Assembly (NCBI RefSeq): GCF_003313325.1 | Contig: NZ_QMHQ01000001.1 | Location: 806,001 to 870,000 of the forward strand | Length of the DNA stretch: 64,000 bases | Direction: 5' to 3' | DNA from: Pedobacter namyangjuensis | Lineage (GTDB): Bacteria > Bacteroidota > Bacteroidia > Sphingobacteriales > Sphingobacteriaceae | Part shown: one piece after another, positions 54,957-63,536 of the stretch | Layout: every line of letters begins with the position of its first letter | How positions within the stretch are numbered: position 1 is the stretch's first letter | Notes under the pieces: model-generated | Seen by the model: the letters and a program-made list of their open reading frames with translations, nothing else | What the model was told of the DNA's origin: nothing | Databases searched by the model: none | Program-made: the position numbers and the translations under genes

Positions 54957-57590
54957 ATGAAATTTACCCTAGCCATTTTTTTTGTCGGCACCTTGATTTT
55001 TCAGGGTAATTCATCTTTAATAGAAAAGGCCGACGAGCTGTTTAAATTGCCGGTTTTTCAGGTTCTTTTTGCCTTGGCAACTATTGTTGGTATTGTAATT
55101 GGGCTTTTTAAATGGTTTAAAAATATCGCAAAGCCAAATCCTGTATCAAAAGATGAAATAAAACCAACCATCGAGAATTTAACTACGTTAATGGAAGCTC
55201 GCGATATCGATAAATTTAATGATGCCGGAGAACCAAGTTACAAAAGCAGGTTGCAACAGAGTGTTGAAGATAACAAGTCAACCGATAGAAGTATTTCTTT
55301 GTTCGGTACGCCTGGTATAGGTAAGAGTTATTTGGCGCAGGAAGTAGCCTACCATTATGCCATTACACCCATTAAAAAGAGAAAGTTTAATGTAGTATGG
55401 TGGATAGATGCCGAAAGTATCTCTAAAAAGAACGTAGGTCCTGAGCCAAACCAAAATGACGATTTAACACGTTTGGCCCGCTTGGGTTTTGATTTAGATA
55501 CAGCACAGCCCAATTGGCAATTCGAGTTGATGAAAGCCCTTAGCAAAGTGAATTTTTTATTAGTATTTGACAATGCTTGCGATGTAGGCGATGGTAACGT
55601 GGAGAAAACAATCAGAGAGTTTAAAAATGCATTCTTTCCTGCTACAGACCCAAGAAAGCACCAAAAAATTATCATTACATCTAGAAATAAGGATTGGGGA
55701 AATGGAATAGAGCTTTCACGCTGGACTTTGGCCGAGTTTTCATTTTACCTGGCAAGGCACTTGGACGAAGAGAAATCATTTGATACCATTACGAATGATG
55801 GGAGTACTGACGAAAAGTTATATAAAGAATTAGATGGTTTGCCTCTTGCTGCTTCTTTGGCTGGCGCTTTTATGGTCGAAAACAGGTGCAAGCCTTCGTC
55901 ATATTTTGAACTGATTCGAAATAAGGCTAAATACCGGAATAAGGATAAAATTAGTAAGGCATTTGACCTTAGTTATAGCGCTTTGAGTGATGATTCTTCG
56001 AAAGTGCTTAGCTTGATGTCCTTTTTATCGCCCAACGAAATTCCTTTAAAGGAACTTATTAGCTACCAACAGCAACAAACCGATGGTGCAAACGGAAGTA
56101 GTGTTTTAGTAAATCGAGTAACCGAAGCTATAGTGCAGCTTAAAAAATATGCACTAATTACAGAAGAAGATGGTGGGAAATTCTATTCTATCCATCGCCT
56201 TTGGCAAGAAGCAATACATGAAATTTTACTAGAGCAAGGAAGATTTGCCGATGTTTATGCTAAAGCACTTTCGTTTTTAGTACAAGCGGCTAAGGGTTTT
56301 GTAGGTACGGATTATCCATACTTCAATTCAATTTTACAACATGTAGAGTCATTTGCGAGTTATCATAAACCAGATAATAACGAGGTTATATCAATAGATC
56401 TAGTGAGGTTACTTCGTTCTGCAGCTAATTACAGCTTTCAGATTGGAGCTGTTGCACAGGCTATGCGATTAAATGAGCAGGTAATAAAAATCGCTCCAAC
56501 CGATATGAAACTGTTGCATGAAATTGGTTTAAGTAATTCGCATAATTTAATTCTTCGTGATCACTGCGAGTTAGCAATGAGTTTAGCCAACGATGCTTAC
56601 CAGTTCTTTGAACAAGTTTATGTTGGCGATGATAAATTAAAACTAACCGAAAGAGCGAGGCAGGCCATTGGCAAAGTAAAACAACGTGAAGGGCATTTTG
56701 AGGACGCAAAACTACTATTTGAACAGAGTAGACAAATTATCGATGTTCATGAAGCTGCACTGAGTACAACAACACAGATGTCTGACTTAAAATTGTCGCT
56801 TTATTCTGGTTTATTACACGATTTAGGCTCTGTGTGGTGGGAGGAAGGTTTAGACTATCAAAAAAGTATTCAGTTTTTTGACGAAGCAATTGCTTTTAAA
56901 CTATCGGTAAATGGAGGCCAAACAAAGGATCTCTACCTTAACTTGAGCAAAATGATAAAAGGCGTGGCTCTAGGCCTAATGGGCAATTATGGTGCGCAGT
57001 TTAGTTTGCATAAAGAGGTTTTCGAAGTGCTCTCTGCCAAAGATTACGAACAACGAAGAAAAATTTACACGGCATACTATATCTTAAATTTTGGTTGGGA
57101 TAAAATAGGTTGGAAAAATCGGGATAGTGTAGAAAAAGCTACCTATGAATCCTATTATTCGGTAGATGAAAAGGTGGCTGAAGTTTTAAAGGGCGATGTG
57201 AAGTATTCGATTATTAAAGCTGTGGTAGATTTGCGTAAAACGGTACGTGGAGGACTGTCCGTTAGAAATCAGTATTTAGCTACAAATTATTATAATGTGT
57301 TATCCTCGATCTTAGAAACAAAAAATCAGAATCGAAAAACCAGGGTTTTGGATGACGGAACAATAGCGGTGAGTGCTGTATTAGACTATGCATTTTATTT
57401 GGATGAAGTTGTTGAGCGAAAGAACGAAGTGCAAATCAATCAAATTAAAGAGGTTATTCAGTTTGCAATAAAGATGTTAACGATAAAAGATGAAAATGGA
57501 GATTCGATCGGTAGAATTATGTACCACAGAAATGCCGACTTGGATTCGCTTTGCGATATCTATCAAATTGCTTACTTACCAGTTTCCTGA
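54957..57590 (+). CDS. Membrane-anchored NB-ARC (STAND) ATPase with TPR-like C-terminus
   Basis: An 877-residue signal-transduction ATPase. Residues 4-16 and 36-51 are hydrophobic and would insert the N-terminus in the membrane. The nucleotide-binding core follows in NB-ARC order: Walker A GTPGIGKS (117-124), Walker B LLVFDN (201-206), the sensor IITSRN (239-244) and the hallmark GLPL (294-297). A winged-helix/ARC2-like part (LSYSALSDDSSKVLSLMSFLS) and an MHD-like IHRLWQEA come next. The C-terminal 430 residues are helical repeats resembling TPRs (AVAQAMRLNEQVIKI, REGHFEDAKLLFEQSRQI). This architecture is shared with bacterial STANDs that sense invaders, but no phage-defence neighbour is present. 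Overlaps the convergent DUF1810 gene by 19 bp. Confidence 0.82.
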   Translation: MKFTLAIFFVGTLIFQGNSSLIEKADELFKLPVFQVLFALATIVGIVIGLFKWFKNIAKPNPVSKDEIKPTIENLTTLMEARDIDKFNDAGEPSYKSRLQQSVEDNKSTDRSISLFGTPGIGKSYLAQEVAYHYAITPIKKRKFNVVWWIDAESISKKNVGPEPNQNDDLTRLARLGFDLDTAQPNWQFELMKALSKVNFLLVFDNACDVGDGNVEKTIREFKNAFFPATDPRKHQKIIITSRNKDWGNGIELSRWTLAEFSFYLARHLDEEKSFDTITNDGSTDEKLYKELDGLPLAASLAGAFMVENRCKPSSYFELIRNKAKYRNKDKISKAFDLSYSALSDDSSKVLSLMSFLSPNEIPLKELISYQQQQTDGANGSSVLVNRVTEAIVQLKKYALITEEDGGKFYSIHRLWQEAIHEILLEQGRFADVYAKALSFLVQAAKGFVGTDYPYFNSILQHVESFASYHKPDNNEVISIDLVRLLRSAANYSFQIGAVAQAMRLNEQVIKIAPTDMKLLHEIGLSNSHNLILRDHCELAMSLANDAYQFFEQVYVGDDKLKLTERARQAIGKVKQREGHFEDAKLLFEQSRQIIDVHEAALSTTTQMSDLKLSLYSGLLHDLGSVWWEEGLDYQKSIQFFDEAIAFKLSVNGGQTKDLYLNLSKMIKGVALGLMGNYGAQFSLHKEVFEVLSAKDYEQRRKIYTAYYILNFGWDKIGWKNRDSVEKATYESYYSVDEKVAEVLKGDVKYSIIKAVVDLRKTVRGGLSVRNQYLATNYYNVLSSILETKNQNRKTRVLDDGTIAVSAVLDYAFYLDEVVERKNEVQINQIKEVIQFAIKMLTIKDENGDSIGRIMYHRNADLDSLCDIYQIAYLPVS

Positions 57591-58018
57591 TTTGTACTGG
57601 ACTGTATTTTCAGAAGTGTAAGTGTGGCTATATCATGCTCTGCATTATAGTATTGTTGCAGTACGCTCTCAAATATTAAGTCGCCAGTTGCAATGGCAAA
57701 CAACGTCATGCAAGATTTTAATTTTAGATCATCTGGGCTACCAAAAATCTTAGAGGGATTATTTTCGTTCAAGCTCAATAGTGCCTCGCAACATGTTACC
57801 AATCTATTTCCTAAAGTTGGATGTTCATAATAAAGCTTTGCTTCATTGATATCGACAATAGCGTAAAATTGCGCAGTCTCTGTTTTGCCAAGACCCGCAA
57901 TTTGCGGAAATATAAACCACATCCAATGCGTTGTTTTTTTACCACGACTCAGTTCGGCCAATGCAACGTTATAAATATCGTCTTGCGCATCTAAAAATCT
58001 TTTCAGATTGTATTCCAT
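57572..58018 (-). CDS. DUF1810 family protein
   Basis: A 148-residue soluble protein recognisable as DUF1810 by YNLKRFLDAQDDIYNVALAELSRGKKTTHWMWFIFPQIAGLG and the later KLKSCMTLFA. The function is unknown. The ATG at 58018 is used; a GTG at 58039 would add seven residues and overlap the stop of the GlcG-like gene upstream by one base, so coupling with that gene is likely either way. Its 3' end overlaps the NB-ARC gene. Confidence 0.82.
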   Translation of the reverse strand: MEYNLKRFLDAQDDIYNVALAELSRGKKTTHWMWFIFPQIAGLGKTETAQFYAIVDINEAKLYYEHPTLGNRLVTCCEALLSLNENNPSKIFGSPDDLKLKSCMTLFAIATGDLIFESVLQQYYNAEHDIATLTLLKIQSSTNQETGK

Positions 58019-58038
58019 AAGAAGATTATTGGTTTGCA

Positions 58039-58437
58039 CTATAACGATGAAGCACCAGCATTTGCAACCTCATGGTCTTGTTCTACCGTTCCGCCAGAAA
58101 CACCTATGGCACCGATAATTTTTGCGGATCCGTCTTTAATGATCACTCCACCTGGAAAAGAGATTAAGCCACCGTTTGAATGTTCAATATTATAAAGTGG
58201 CTGGCCTGGTTGGGATAATTTGCCTATCTCGCCCGAATTCATATCAAAAAAACGAGCGGTTTTTGCTTTTTTTATGGCAATGTCAATTGAGCCTAGCCAG
58301 GCATTATCCATTCTATGGAACGCTACTAAATTTGCGCCTTCATCAACAATTGCAATATTCATGGCAACGCCAATTTCTTTTGCTTTTTCTTTGGCAACTG
58401 CCGATAGTTGCTCTGCTTGTGCTAATGTGATACTCAT
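58039..58437 (-). CDS. GlcG/HbpS-like heme-binding family protein
   Basis: A 132-residue protein of the GlcG/HbpS family. Landmarks are [59 protein letters not shown] and the Gly-rich [22 protein letters not shown]. Members bind heme or act as oxidative-stress sensors; the role here is not known. The stop abuts or overlaps the start region of the DUF1810 gene, so the two form a small operon. Confidence 0.86.
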   Translation of the reverse strand: MSITLAQAEQLSAVAKEKAKEIGVAMNIAIVDEGANLVAFHRMDNAWLGSIDIAIKKAKTARFFDMNSGEIGKLSQPGQPLYNIEHSNGGLISFPGGVIIKDGSAKIIGAIGVSGGTVEQDHEVANAGASSL

Positions 58438-58734
58438 AAGTTTTATAAATGGTTACTAATAATCAGAACAGCAAAAGGCAAAATATGTTTATCATTTTGA
58501 TCAACTATTTTTTTTTTAAAGGATAGATGGAGAAAAAAATTGTTTGAACGTTGCTATTATCCGAGACCACGTTAATACCCATATCCTATCGTATTTAATT
58601 TTAGTAACCAGCAACGTTAAATGGTTTGGTTCAGCTAGAAAATTTCATACGGTCGGTACAGAACGTTTCTAAATTGCAATCTGTTTAAATTGCCATGCGC
58701 TATTGTGCTAAGTTTGCATCATACAAAACAAACA
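58438..58734. other. 297-bp intergenic region between the GlcG-like and CDGSH genes
   Basis: Divergent spacer. A TAAGTTTG element at 58709-58716 could be the -7 box of the CDGSH gene, with a poorly spaced TTG at 58690. Nothing else is recognised. Confidence 0.45.
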
Positions 58735-58959
58735 ATGTCAAAAACAAAACTTACTATTAACAACAACGGTTCCGTAAAAATTGAAGGCGATTTCGAAATT
58801 GTAGACAGAAACGGAAATGAATATGGCTTGCAAGGCAGAACAGTATTATCTATTTGCCGTTGTGGCCTTTCTAAAAACAAGCCATTTTGCGATGGCGCAC
58901 ACAATGGACATTTTGAGCATGAAGCAATAGCATTCGATTTGCCTCCTAAAAAAGTTTAA
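58735..58959 (+). CDS. CDGSH iron-sulfur domain protein
   Basis: A 74-residue protein with the CDGSH motif C-x-C-x2-S-x3-P-x-C-D-G-x-H, seen as CRCGLSKNKPFCDGAH. Three Cys and one His would bind a 2Fe-2S cluster that is redox- and pH-sensitive. The frame begins further upstream, but the ATG at 58735 (SKTKLTINNNGS) is the sensible start. Partner unknown. Confidence 0.92.
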   Translation: MSKTKLTINNNGSVKIEGDFEIVDRNGNEYGLQGRTVLSICRCGLSKNKPFCDGAHNGHFEHEAIAFDLPPKKV

Positions 58960-58975
58960 GAAATTGAAAAGCATA

Positions 58976-58995
58976 CGTTGGCGGTAATGCCAACG
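58976..58995. terminator. Hairpin between convergent CDGSH and zinc-ribbon genes
   Basis: Stem CGTTGGC/GCCAACG with a 6-nt loop, 17 bases after the CDGSH stop and 19 bases before the convergent gene's stop. No strong T-run is present. It resembles the hairpin at 49216-49233. Confidence 0.5.
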
Positions 58996-59013
58996 TTTAA
59001 TGCTGAAAAAACC

Positions 59014-60189
59014 CTATTTGCCTCTTTGTATCACATAATCGTGAAGAATTTTTCCCTCTGAAGAAATGGTGTAAACACCGGAAATATAGCTGCCGTCTAA
59101 AAAGTAATATTTTACACCAAAGCCATTTTTAAATTTAGCTACTTGGTAATATTCAGCCTTTTTAGCCGGTAACGACCACAATACTTTTCCTGTATTTACA
59201 TCTATCCTTTGCAAAATAGTAGGCGACTGATCGCTCGCTACTGTATGGCTTGCAATAAAAAGTAGGCTGTCTTTCTGATAAGTAATTCTGGCTTCAAAAA
59301 ACTTACGCTCAGGCGCTAAATGTTCAGATTTAGTACGCCATGAACCGGGTATCAGAAATTCCTTTATAAGTTTGCCATCATTAACGGTAAAATAAAATGG
59401 ATTCAGAAGATCTTTAGTAGCCTTCGCTTCATCTTGTGTTTTAAAAAGTAGGTTTTTAGCTGGTATAAAGAAGAATTTTTCTCCATCATTGGTCATAATT
59501 TCAATTTGTTCATGGCCATGAAAATCAAATTCGGCAATGCCAGAACCAAGTTCTTTAAACTGCTTAATCAAATTGCCTGTTACATTTACAAGTTTATTGT
59601 TGGCTTTATCCAGTTTAAACAAAGTGGATGTTTCGTAAACAATGTAAACGCTACCGTCATTAAATTCTTCAAAGTTATCAAAACCATTATCGAGTCTTTT
59701 CGTTCTTTCAAACATCACCTCGTCATTTATAATCGCTTTGGTCACCGGATCAATATACAAGGCATGAATATTTACTAAATCTAATTTGTCATCGTCACCT
59801 CTTAAATGCTCCTTGCCCAAGCGTAAAAAAACTGGCTTATTATTGGTTGTATTTTCATATATAACATCACTACGATACCCCGAATAGAAATTTAAATCGA
59901 CGACTTCTTTTTCCAGATTTTTTTTAGGCGTTTGGTTAAACAACAAAAACCCAACTATTGCAGAGGTAAAAAGCACAATAAAAAGTACGACAGCCACAAT
60001 AATATTTTTTGGTGCAATGCTGGGCCTGCTGATATTATTATGGTTATAGTTAATGTTTACATTAACATTTGTATCATCTAAAAAATAGTGGGAGCCACAG
60101 CTTTTACAAATAAACTGATCTGGTTTTACATCTGCTTTGTTTGTACTGCCACAGTTAGGGCAAACTATAGTCTTCGTATTTTTAGGCAT
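59014..60189 (-). CDS. Zinc-ribbon / transmembrane / propeller-like protein (paralogue 1)
   Basis: A 391-residue protein with a zinc ribbon (C10, C13, C28, C31; motifs CPNC and CKSC), a linker of alternating Asn (NVNVNINYNHN, residues 41-51), one transmembrane helix (about 63-84) and a large domain. That domain has PQQ-type repeats near its end (VNTGKVLWSLPAKK), so a beta-propeller is inferred. It is the last of four closely spaced genes (12 bases after the small membrane gene). The closest relative in the window is the 431-residue paralogue at 61457-62752. Role unknown. Confidence 0.72.
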   Translation of the reverse strand: MPKNTKTIVCPNCGSTNKADVKPDQFICKSCGSHYFLDDTNVNVNINYNHNNISRPSIAPKNIIVAVVLFIVLFTSAIVGFLLFNQTPKKNLEKEVVDLNFYSGYRSDVIYENTTNNKPVFLRLGKEHLRGDDDKLDLVNIHALYIDPVTKAIINDEVMFERTKRLDNGFDNFEEFNDGSVYIVYETSTLFKLDKANNKLVNVTGNLIKQFKELGSGIAEFDFHGHEQIEIMTNDGEKFFFIPAKNLLFKTQDEAKATKDLLNPFYFTVNDGKLIKEFLIPGSWRTKSEHLAPERKFFEARITYQKDSLLFIASHTVASDQSPTILQRIDVNTGKVLWSLPAKKAEYYQVAKFKNGFGVKYYFLDGSYISGVYTISSEGKILHDYVIQRGK

Positions 60190-60201
60190 TTAGTTAGTTT
60201 T

Positions 60202-60441
60202 TTAAAGTCTAGGATGTGCTTTGTTGCCAACTGATTTATCATATTTTTTCGAACTTTCATTAAAGAAAAATCCATATCCAATTAGAAGAATAAATATGGC
60301 AATACCTAAAATAAATAAGGTTGCACTGCTTCTTATAATGGTCTGCATACTTACAACTTCAATATTCCAAATTCTTAAAGCTAAAATGCCCAAAAACGCA
60401 ATGCTCAATAGCAATATAATTGCTCCAATAACTTTTTTCAT
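60202..60441 (-). CDS. Small membrane protein of the SPFH cassette
   Basis: A 79-residue protein with two hydrophobic helices (residues 2-23 and 41-62, IGAIILLLSIAFLGILAL and SATLFILGIAIFILLIGYGFFF) and a short basic tail. It lies between the SPFH gene (10 bases) and paralogue 1 (12 bases) on the same strand. Its size and position recall the small TM partner in envelope-stress SPFH modules; this is inference. Confidence 0.7.
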   Translation of the reverse strand: MKKVIGAIILLLSIAFLGILALRIWNIEVVSMQTIIRSSATLFILGIAIFILLIGYGFFFNESSKKYDKSVGNKAHPRL

Positions 60442-60451
60442 AGCCTAATAA

Positions 60452-61453
60452 TTAAAATTTGTTTAACCATTCTTTTTTCTTCGCATCAAATTCCTCCTGG
60501 GTAATTATGCCTTCATCCAGTAGCAGTTTAAGTTGCTGTAGTTTGGCAACGGGATCAGCATTAGAAGCATCAATCTGCTCATTTTTAATGGTATCAAATG
60601 TTTTTCCAATTTCCATGCCCACGCCAAACTGTAAGCCCGCACCAGCAAGGCCACCCTCATTACGAGCAGCATCCCTCAAAGCCCTTAGCTTTTCAAGTTC
60701 TACATAGGTTAGCCCACCTTCGCCGGCCGCCATTGAATCTGCAGTAATATCAGCAATCTTATCAATTCTTTCTTTGGTGCCTTCATCAAACATGGTTCCG
60801 TTAAGTTTAAAATCTGTTAAGATAAAACCTAAGTTCACTACCTCTTCATTTATTTGTGCTTTAATGTTTTGCGATAGCTGGGGCAATTGCGCATCAATAT
60901 TTTGATAAGAAACACCACCTTGTGCCAGCGAAGAAGAAATTCCCTGCGGAAATCTGCTTTGCAGCATTTGTCTTGCGTCAAGCACGGTATAACTGTCTGC
61001 AGAACCAATTACATTTACGAATAAGTGCTTCGCGTTAGCAATTTTAAAAGAAAAGGTCCCGTTTGCGCCTAGTTCTACTGGGATTTTATAAATGGGATCT
61101 ACATACTTAATAGCTTGGGCTGTTCCCCATCCTTGGTTTACGTTTTCTGAGGTACGATAGAAATACACCTTCAGCTTGTGCTCGCTTTCAAAAGCAGTGC
61201 GCAATTTAAGTAGCGTTGTTATAAAAGGATGGTTGTCTGTTTCAATATCATAAATTCCTTCTGTAGTAATTTCGTCGGTTAATTTCCCTTCGTAAACCAA
61301 TAAGGCACCTTGCCCCGGGCCTACAATTAATTTACTGGCATTTTTAAGCTCATCGTTGCTAGATGGGTACTTATACACCAAAACTTCAGGGTTTTGATTA
61401 TCCCACTCGATTACTTGAGATAATTGATTTTTAAAAAACTTTATAATTCCCAT
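60452..61453 (-). CDS. SPFH-domain protein with C-terminal SHOCT motif
   Basis: A 333-residue protein of the YdjI/'virion core'-type SPFH family: VIEWDNQNPEVLVYKYP, LIVGPGQGALLVYEGKL and YFYRTSENVNQGWGTAQAIKYVDPIYKIPVELGANGTFSFKI, then a helical part. The C-terminal 28 residues (KLQQLKLLLDEGIITQEEFDAKKKEWL) are a SHOCT domain, a short oligomerisation or targeting motif. No membrane helix is evident; association with the membrane is inferred from the family. It is 10 and 3 bases from its neighbours on the same strand. Confidence 0.85.
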   Translation of the reverse strand: MGIIKFFKNQLSQVIEWDNQNPEVLVYKYPSSNDELKNASKLIVGPGQGALLVYEGKLTDEITTEGIYDIETDNHPFITTLLKLRTAFESEHKLKVYFYRTSENVNQGWGTAQAIKYVDPIYKIPVELGANGTFSFKIANAKHLFVNVIGSADSYTVLDARQMLQSRFPQGISSSLAQGGVSYQNIDAQLPQLSQNIKAQINEEVVNLGFILTDFKLNGTMFDEGTKERIDKIADITADSMAAGEGGLTYVELEKLRALRDAARNEGGLAGAGLQFGVGMEIGKTFDTIKNEQIDASNADPVAKLQQLKLLLDEGIITQEEFDAKKKEWLNKF

Positions 61454-61456
61454 AGC

Positions 61457-62752
61457 TTATTTGATTTTAAATTCTTTAATTAATTTACCATCCAAGCCTA
61501 TAGCAAGGATAAGGCTGTAAGATTTAACCACAATTCCGTCTTTATACCTAATTGCATCTTCAAAACGCTGGTTGGTTGGAAATGGATAAGTAAAAACTAA
61601 CTGCCCCGTTTTAGCATCAATGCATTGTATATTGGTAGGCGCTGCTTCGGCTGCGGTTTTATTTGCGGTTATAACCACATAATCATCATCACTGTATAAT
61701 ATATCTGGCTTAAAATATAGTCTGCCAGGAGTTAGGTCGATAAAGTTTCGCACGAATTTTGATCCGAATGAGGTGAGTGATCTTCCAACAAAATGATCAT
61801 TTCGCCAACTCAAATGGGCATCATCATCCGGTCCGCCCTGGCTATCTTTCATCGTAAATCTTATTAACTGTATTTTTTCTTCCGGATAATCGCTGCTAAG
61901 CGAAGTGAAGTCGAATTTGGTCTTTAGTTTTTCGTTAGGCTCTTTCGTTACAAGTGCTCTTTGTGCAGCATAAACTTCGTCTTTTGTGTAAATTTTATTC
62001 TCTAAAGGATAAAAGAAAACATTTGCGCCCTCATTGCTCATTAAATTAAAGGCGTGGCCATAACTATCATAAGCAAACTCTGCGTTGGCAATTCCACTAG
62101 CCAGCTTTGAATGGCCTTTAAATAAACTTTGGGTTACATCACTAGCAGTATAGTTTTCCTTGTCAATTTCGAAAACGTTGGTTTTATTAGCGATACCATA
62201 AATTTTTCCATCAGGGAATTGGCGCAGCTGAAAATTGGTATGAGTTGCTTCTGCAATACCGTCAATTTTTTGGGTTTTTATCTCTTTCGCAGATAAAAGG
62301 TTAAAGAAGCTTAAGTAAGTTCCTTCTTTTGCTTTGTTATCGTTACCCATATAATTTCTGTTACCAAAAATTAACACTATAACTTCGCCTTTAGAGTTGG
62401 TGTAAGTGATGGTTTCTCTGTAATGCCAGAAAAAATCATCGCGTTCTGGCGCTTGATAAGCACTTTTATTAAAACTGGGGCTAGGGCTAGAACTTCTGAA
62501 AATTGCGGGGATGATTAAGGTAAGCAAGATAAAAGCAAAAACACCAATACCGATAAATAGCGCCATTTTTCTTCCAAGTACAGGGTTAAAGTTAGGCGTG
62601 TTGTAATTTACATTATGGTTGATATTGATATCGTCATTGTCTAAAAAATATTCGGTGTTGCAAGAGTTGCATTTAAAATGATCGGCTTTTACCTCACTTT
62701 TATTTATACTTCCGCAATGCGGACATTTTATTGCTTTAATCTGTTTGGCCAT
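61457..62752 (-). CDS. Zinc-ribbon / transmembrane / propeller-like protein (paralogue 2)
   Basis: A 431-residue protein with the same plan as the gene at 59014: zinc ribbon (C10, C13, C28, C31; CPHC and CNSC), an alternating-Asn linker (DININHNVNYN, residues 41-51), one TM helix (about 63-84) and a large extracytoplasmic or cytoplasmic domain with a PQQ-like repeat (IDAKTGQLVFTYPFP). It opens the four-gene unit, 3 bases above the SPFH gene. The duplicate bracketing of the SPFH gene is unusual. Topology cannot be fixed from sequence, although the ribbon is presumably cytosolic. Confidence 0.72.
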   Translation of the reverse strand: MAKQIKAIKCPHCGSINKSEVKADHFKCNSCNTEYFLDNDDININHNVNYNTPNFNPVLGRKMALFIGIGVFAFILLTLIIPAIFRSSSPSPSFNKSAYQAPERDDFFWHYRETITYTNSKGEVIVLIFGNRNYMGNDNKAKEGTYLSFFNLLSAKEIKTQKIDGIAEATHTNFQLRQFPDGKIYGIANKTNVFEIDKENYTASDVTQSLFKGHSKLASGIANAEFAYDSYGHAFNLMSNEGANVFFYPLENKIYTKDEVYAAQRALVTKEPNEKLKTKFDFTSLSSDYPEEKIQLIRFTMKDSQGGPDDDAHLSWRNDHFVGRSLTSFGSKFVRNFIDLTPGRLYFKPDILYSDDDYVVITANKTAAEAAPTNIQCIDAKTGQLVFTYPFPTNQRFEDAIRYKDGIVVKSYSLILAIGLDGKLIKEFKIK

Positions 62753-62943
62753 TTTAACTGAGCGAGTTTAGTTTTATACTTAAAGATACGAACAAGGTTT
62801 GAGCCAATTTTGCGCTATTTGGTAAATAATGTATAACTGCAACCGTTTATTTATTATTTGCGGGCTTTACATTTATAATCGTTTTTGTTCTTCTAAAATA
62901 TTAGCTAACTTAATGTCTACATTTTTTCTAAATATTGTTTTTT

Positions 62944-63255
62944 ATGGACAAACCGACGTTAGTGTTAGACAAAGATGGCCAAGGTGCATTTATAGTAATG
63001 GATGCAGAAGAGCAGTTGGGCGAGATGGTGTTAAAGGTTGACGACCACAATTTAATTGTTTACCACACCGAAGTAGCGCCGCAAGCCGAAGGCAAAGGAG
63101 TGGCAAAAGAACTATTAAATGCAATGGTGGCTTACGCCAGAGAGAACAGTTTAAAAGTTGTACCACTTTGTCCTTACGTTCACGCCCAGTTTAAGAGACA
63201 TCCGCAAGATTTTGCAGATGTTTGGAATACAACTGGAAGTGATACCGTTGCCTAA
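62944..63255 (+). CDS. Small GNAT-type acetyltransferase (COG2388-like)
   Basis: A 103-residue minimal GNAT protein: VLKVDDHNLIVYHTEVAPQAEGKGVAKELLNAMVAYARENSLKVVPLCPYVHAQFKRHPQ has the acetyl-CoA loop (AEGKGVAKEL) and the terminal Cys/Pro-containing motif of the short YidJ-type family. The ATG at 62944 is used; a TTG lies three codons upstream. Substrate unknown. Confidence 0.85.
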   Translation: MDKPTLVLDKDGQGAFIVMDAEEQLGEMVLKVDDHNLIVYHTEVAPQAEGKGVAKELLNAMVAYARENSLKVVPLCPYVHAQFKRHPQDFADVWNTTGSDTVA

Positions 63256-63296
63256 ACAAATCTTGTTTTGAGCGTGTTGTAGTTAAAAAATTATTC

Positions 63297-63491
63297 ATGC
63301 CCAGAAAAGTTAAAAAAACAAAAACCAATACCAGAAAGCAACGTAAAAATAAGCTTGGTGTTAAAAATTCATTGGTAAATAATATTAACGCTAGAAAACG
63401 TAAGGGGAAATCTAGGTCTAAAAAGAAACGCACTATTTCAAAAAAAGCCTATAGCCAGCTCAAAAATAACTGGGGCAAAAAGAAGGATTAA
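63297..63491 (+). CDS. Very basic 64-residue protein
   Basis: Lys- and Arg-rich throughout (PRKVKKTKTNTRKQRKNKLG at the start, KRKGKSRSKKKRTISKK further on) with almost no acidic residues. It is too short for a domain assignment. The composition would suit a nucleic-acid-binding or ribosome-associated protein. It is one of three plus-strand genes in a row, with a 41-base spacer to the GNAT gene, and is supported by position and ATG only. Confidence 0.6.
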   Translation: MPRKVKKTKTNTRKQRKNKLGVKNSLVNNINARKRKGKSRSKKKRTISKKAYSQLKNNWGKKKD

Positions 63492-63536
63492 ACATCAAAG
63501 CAATTTCGTTTGTTGTAAATCTGCAATCCCGCTGTT

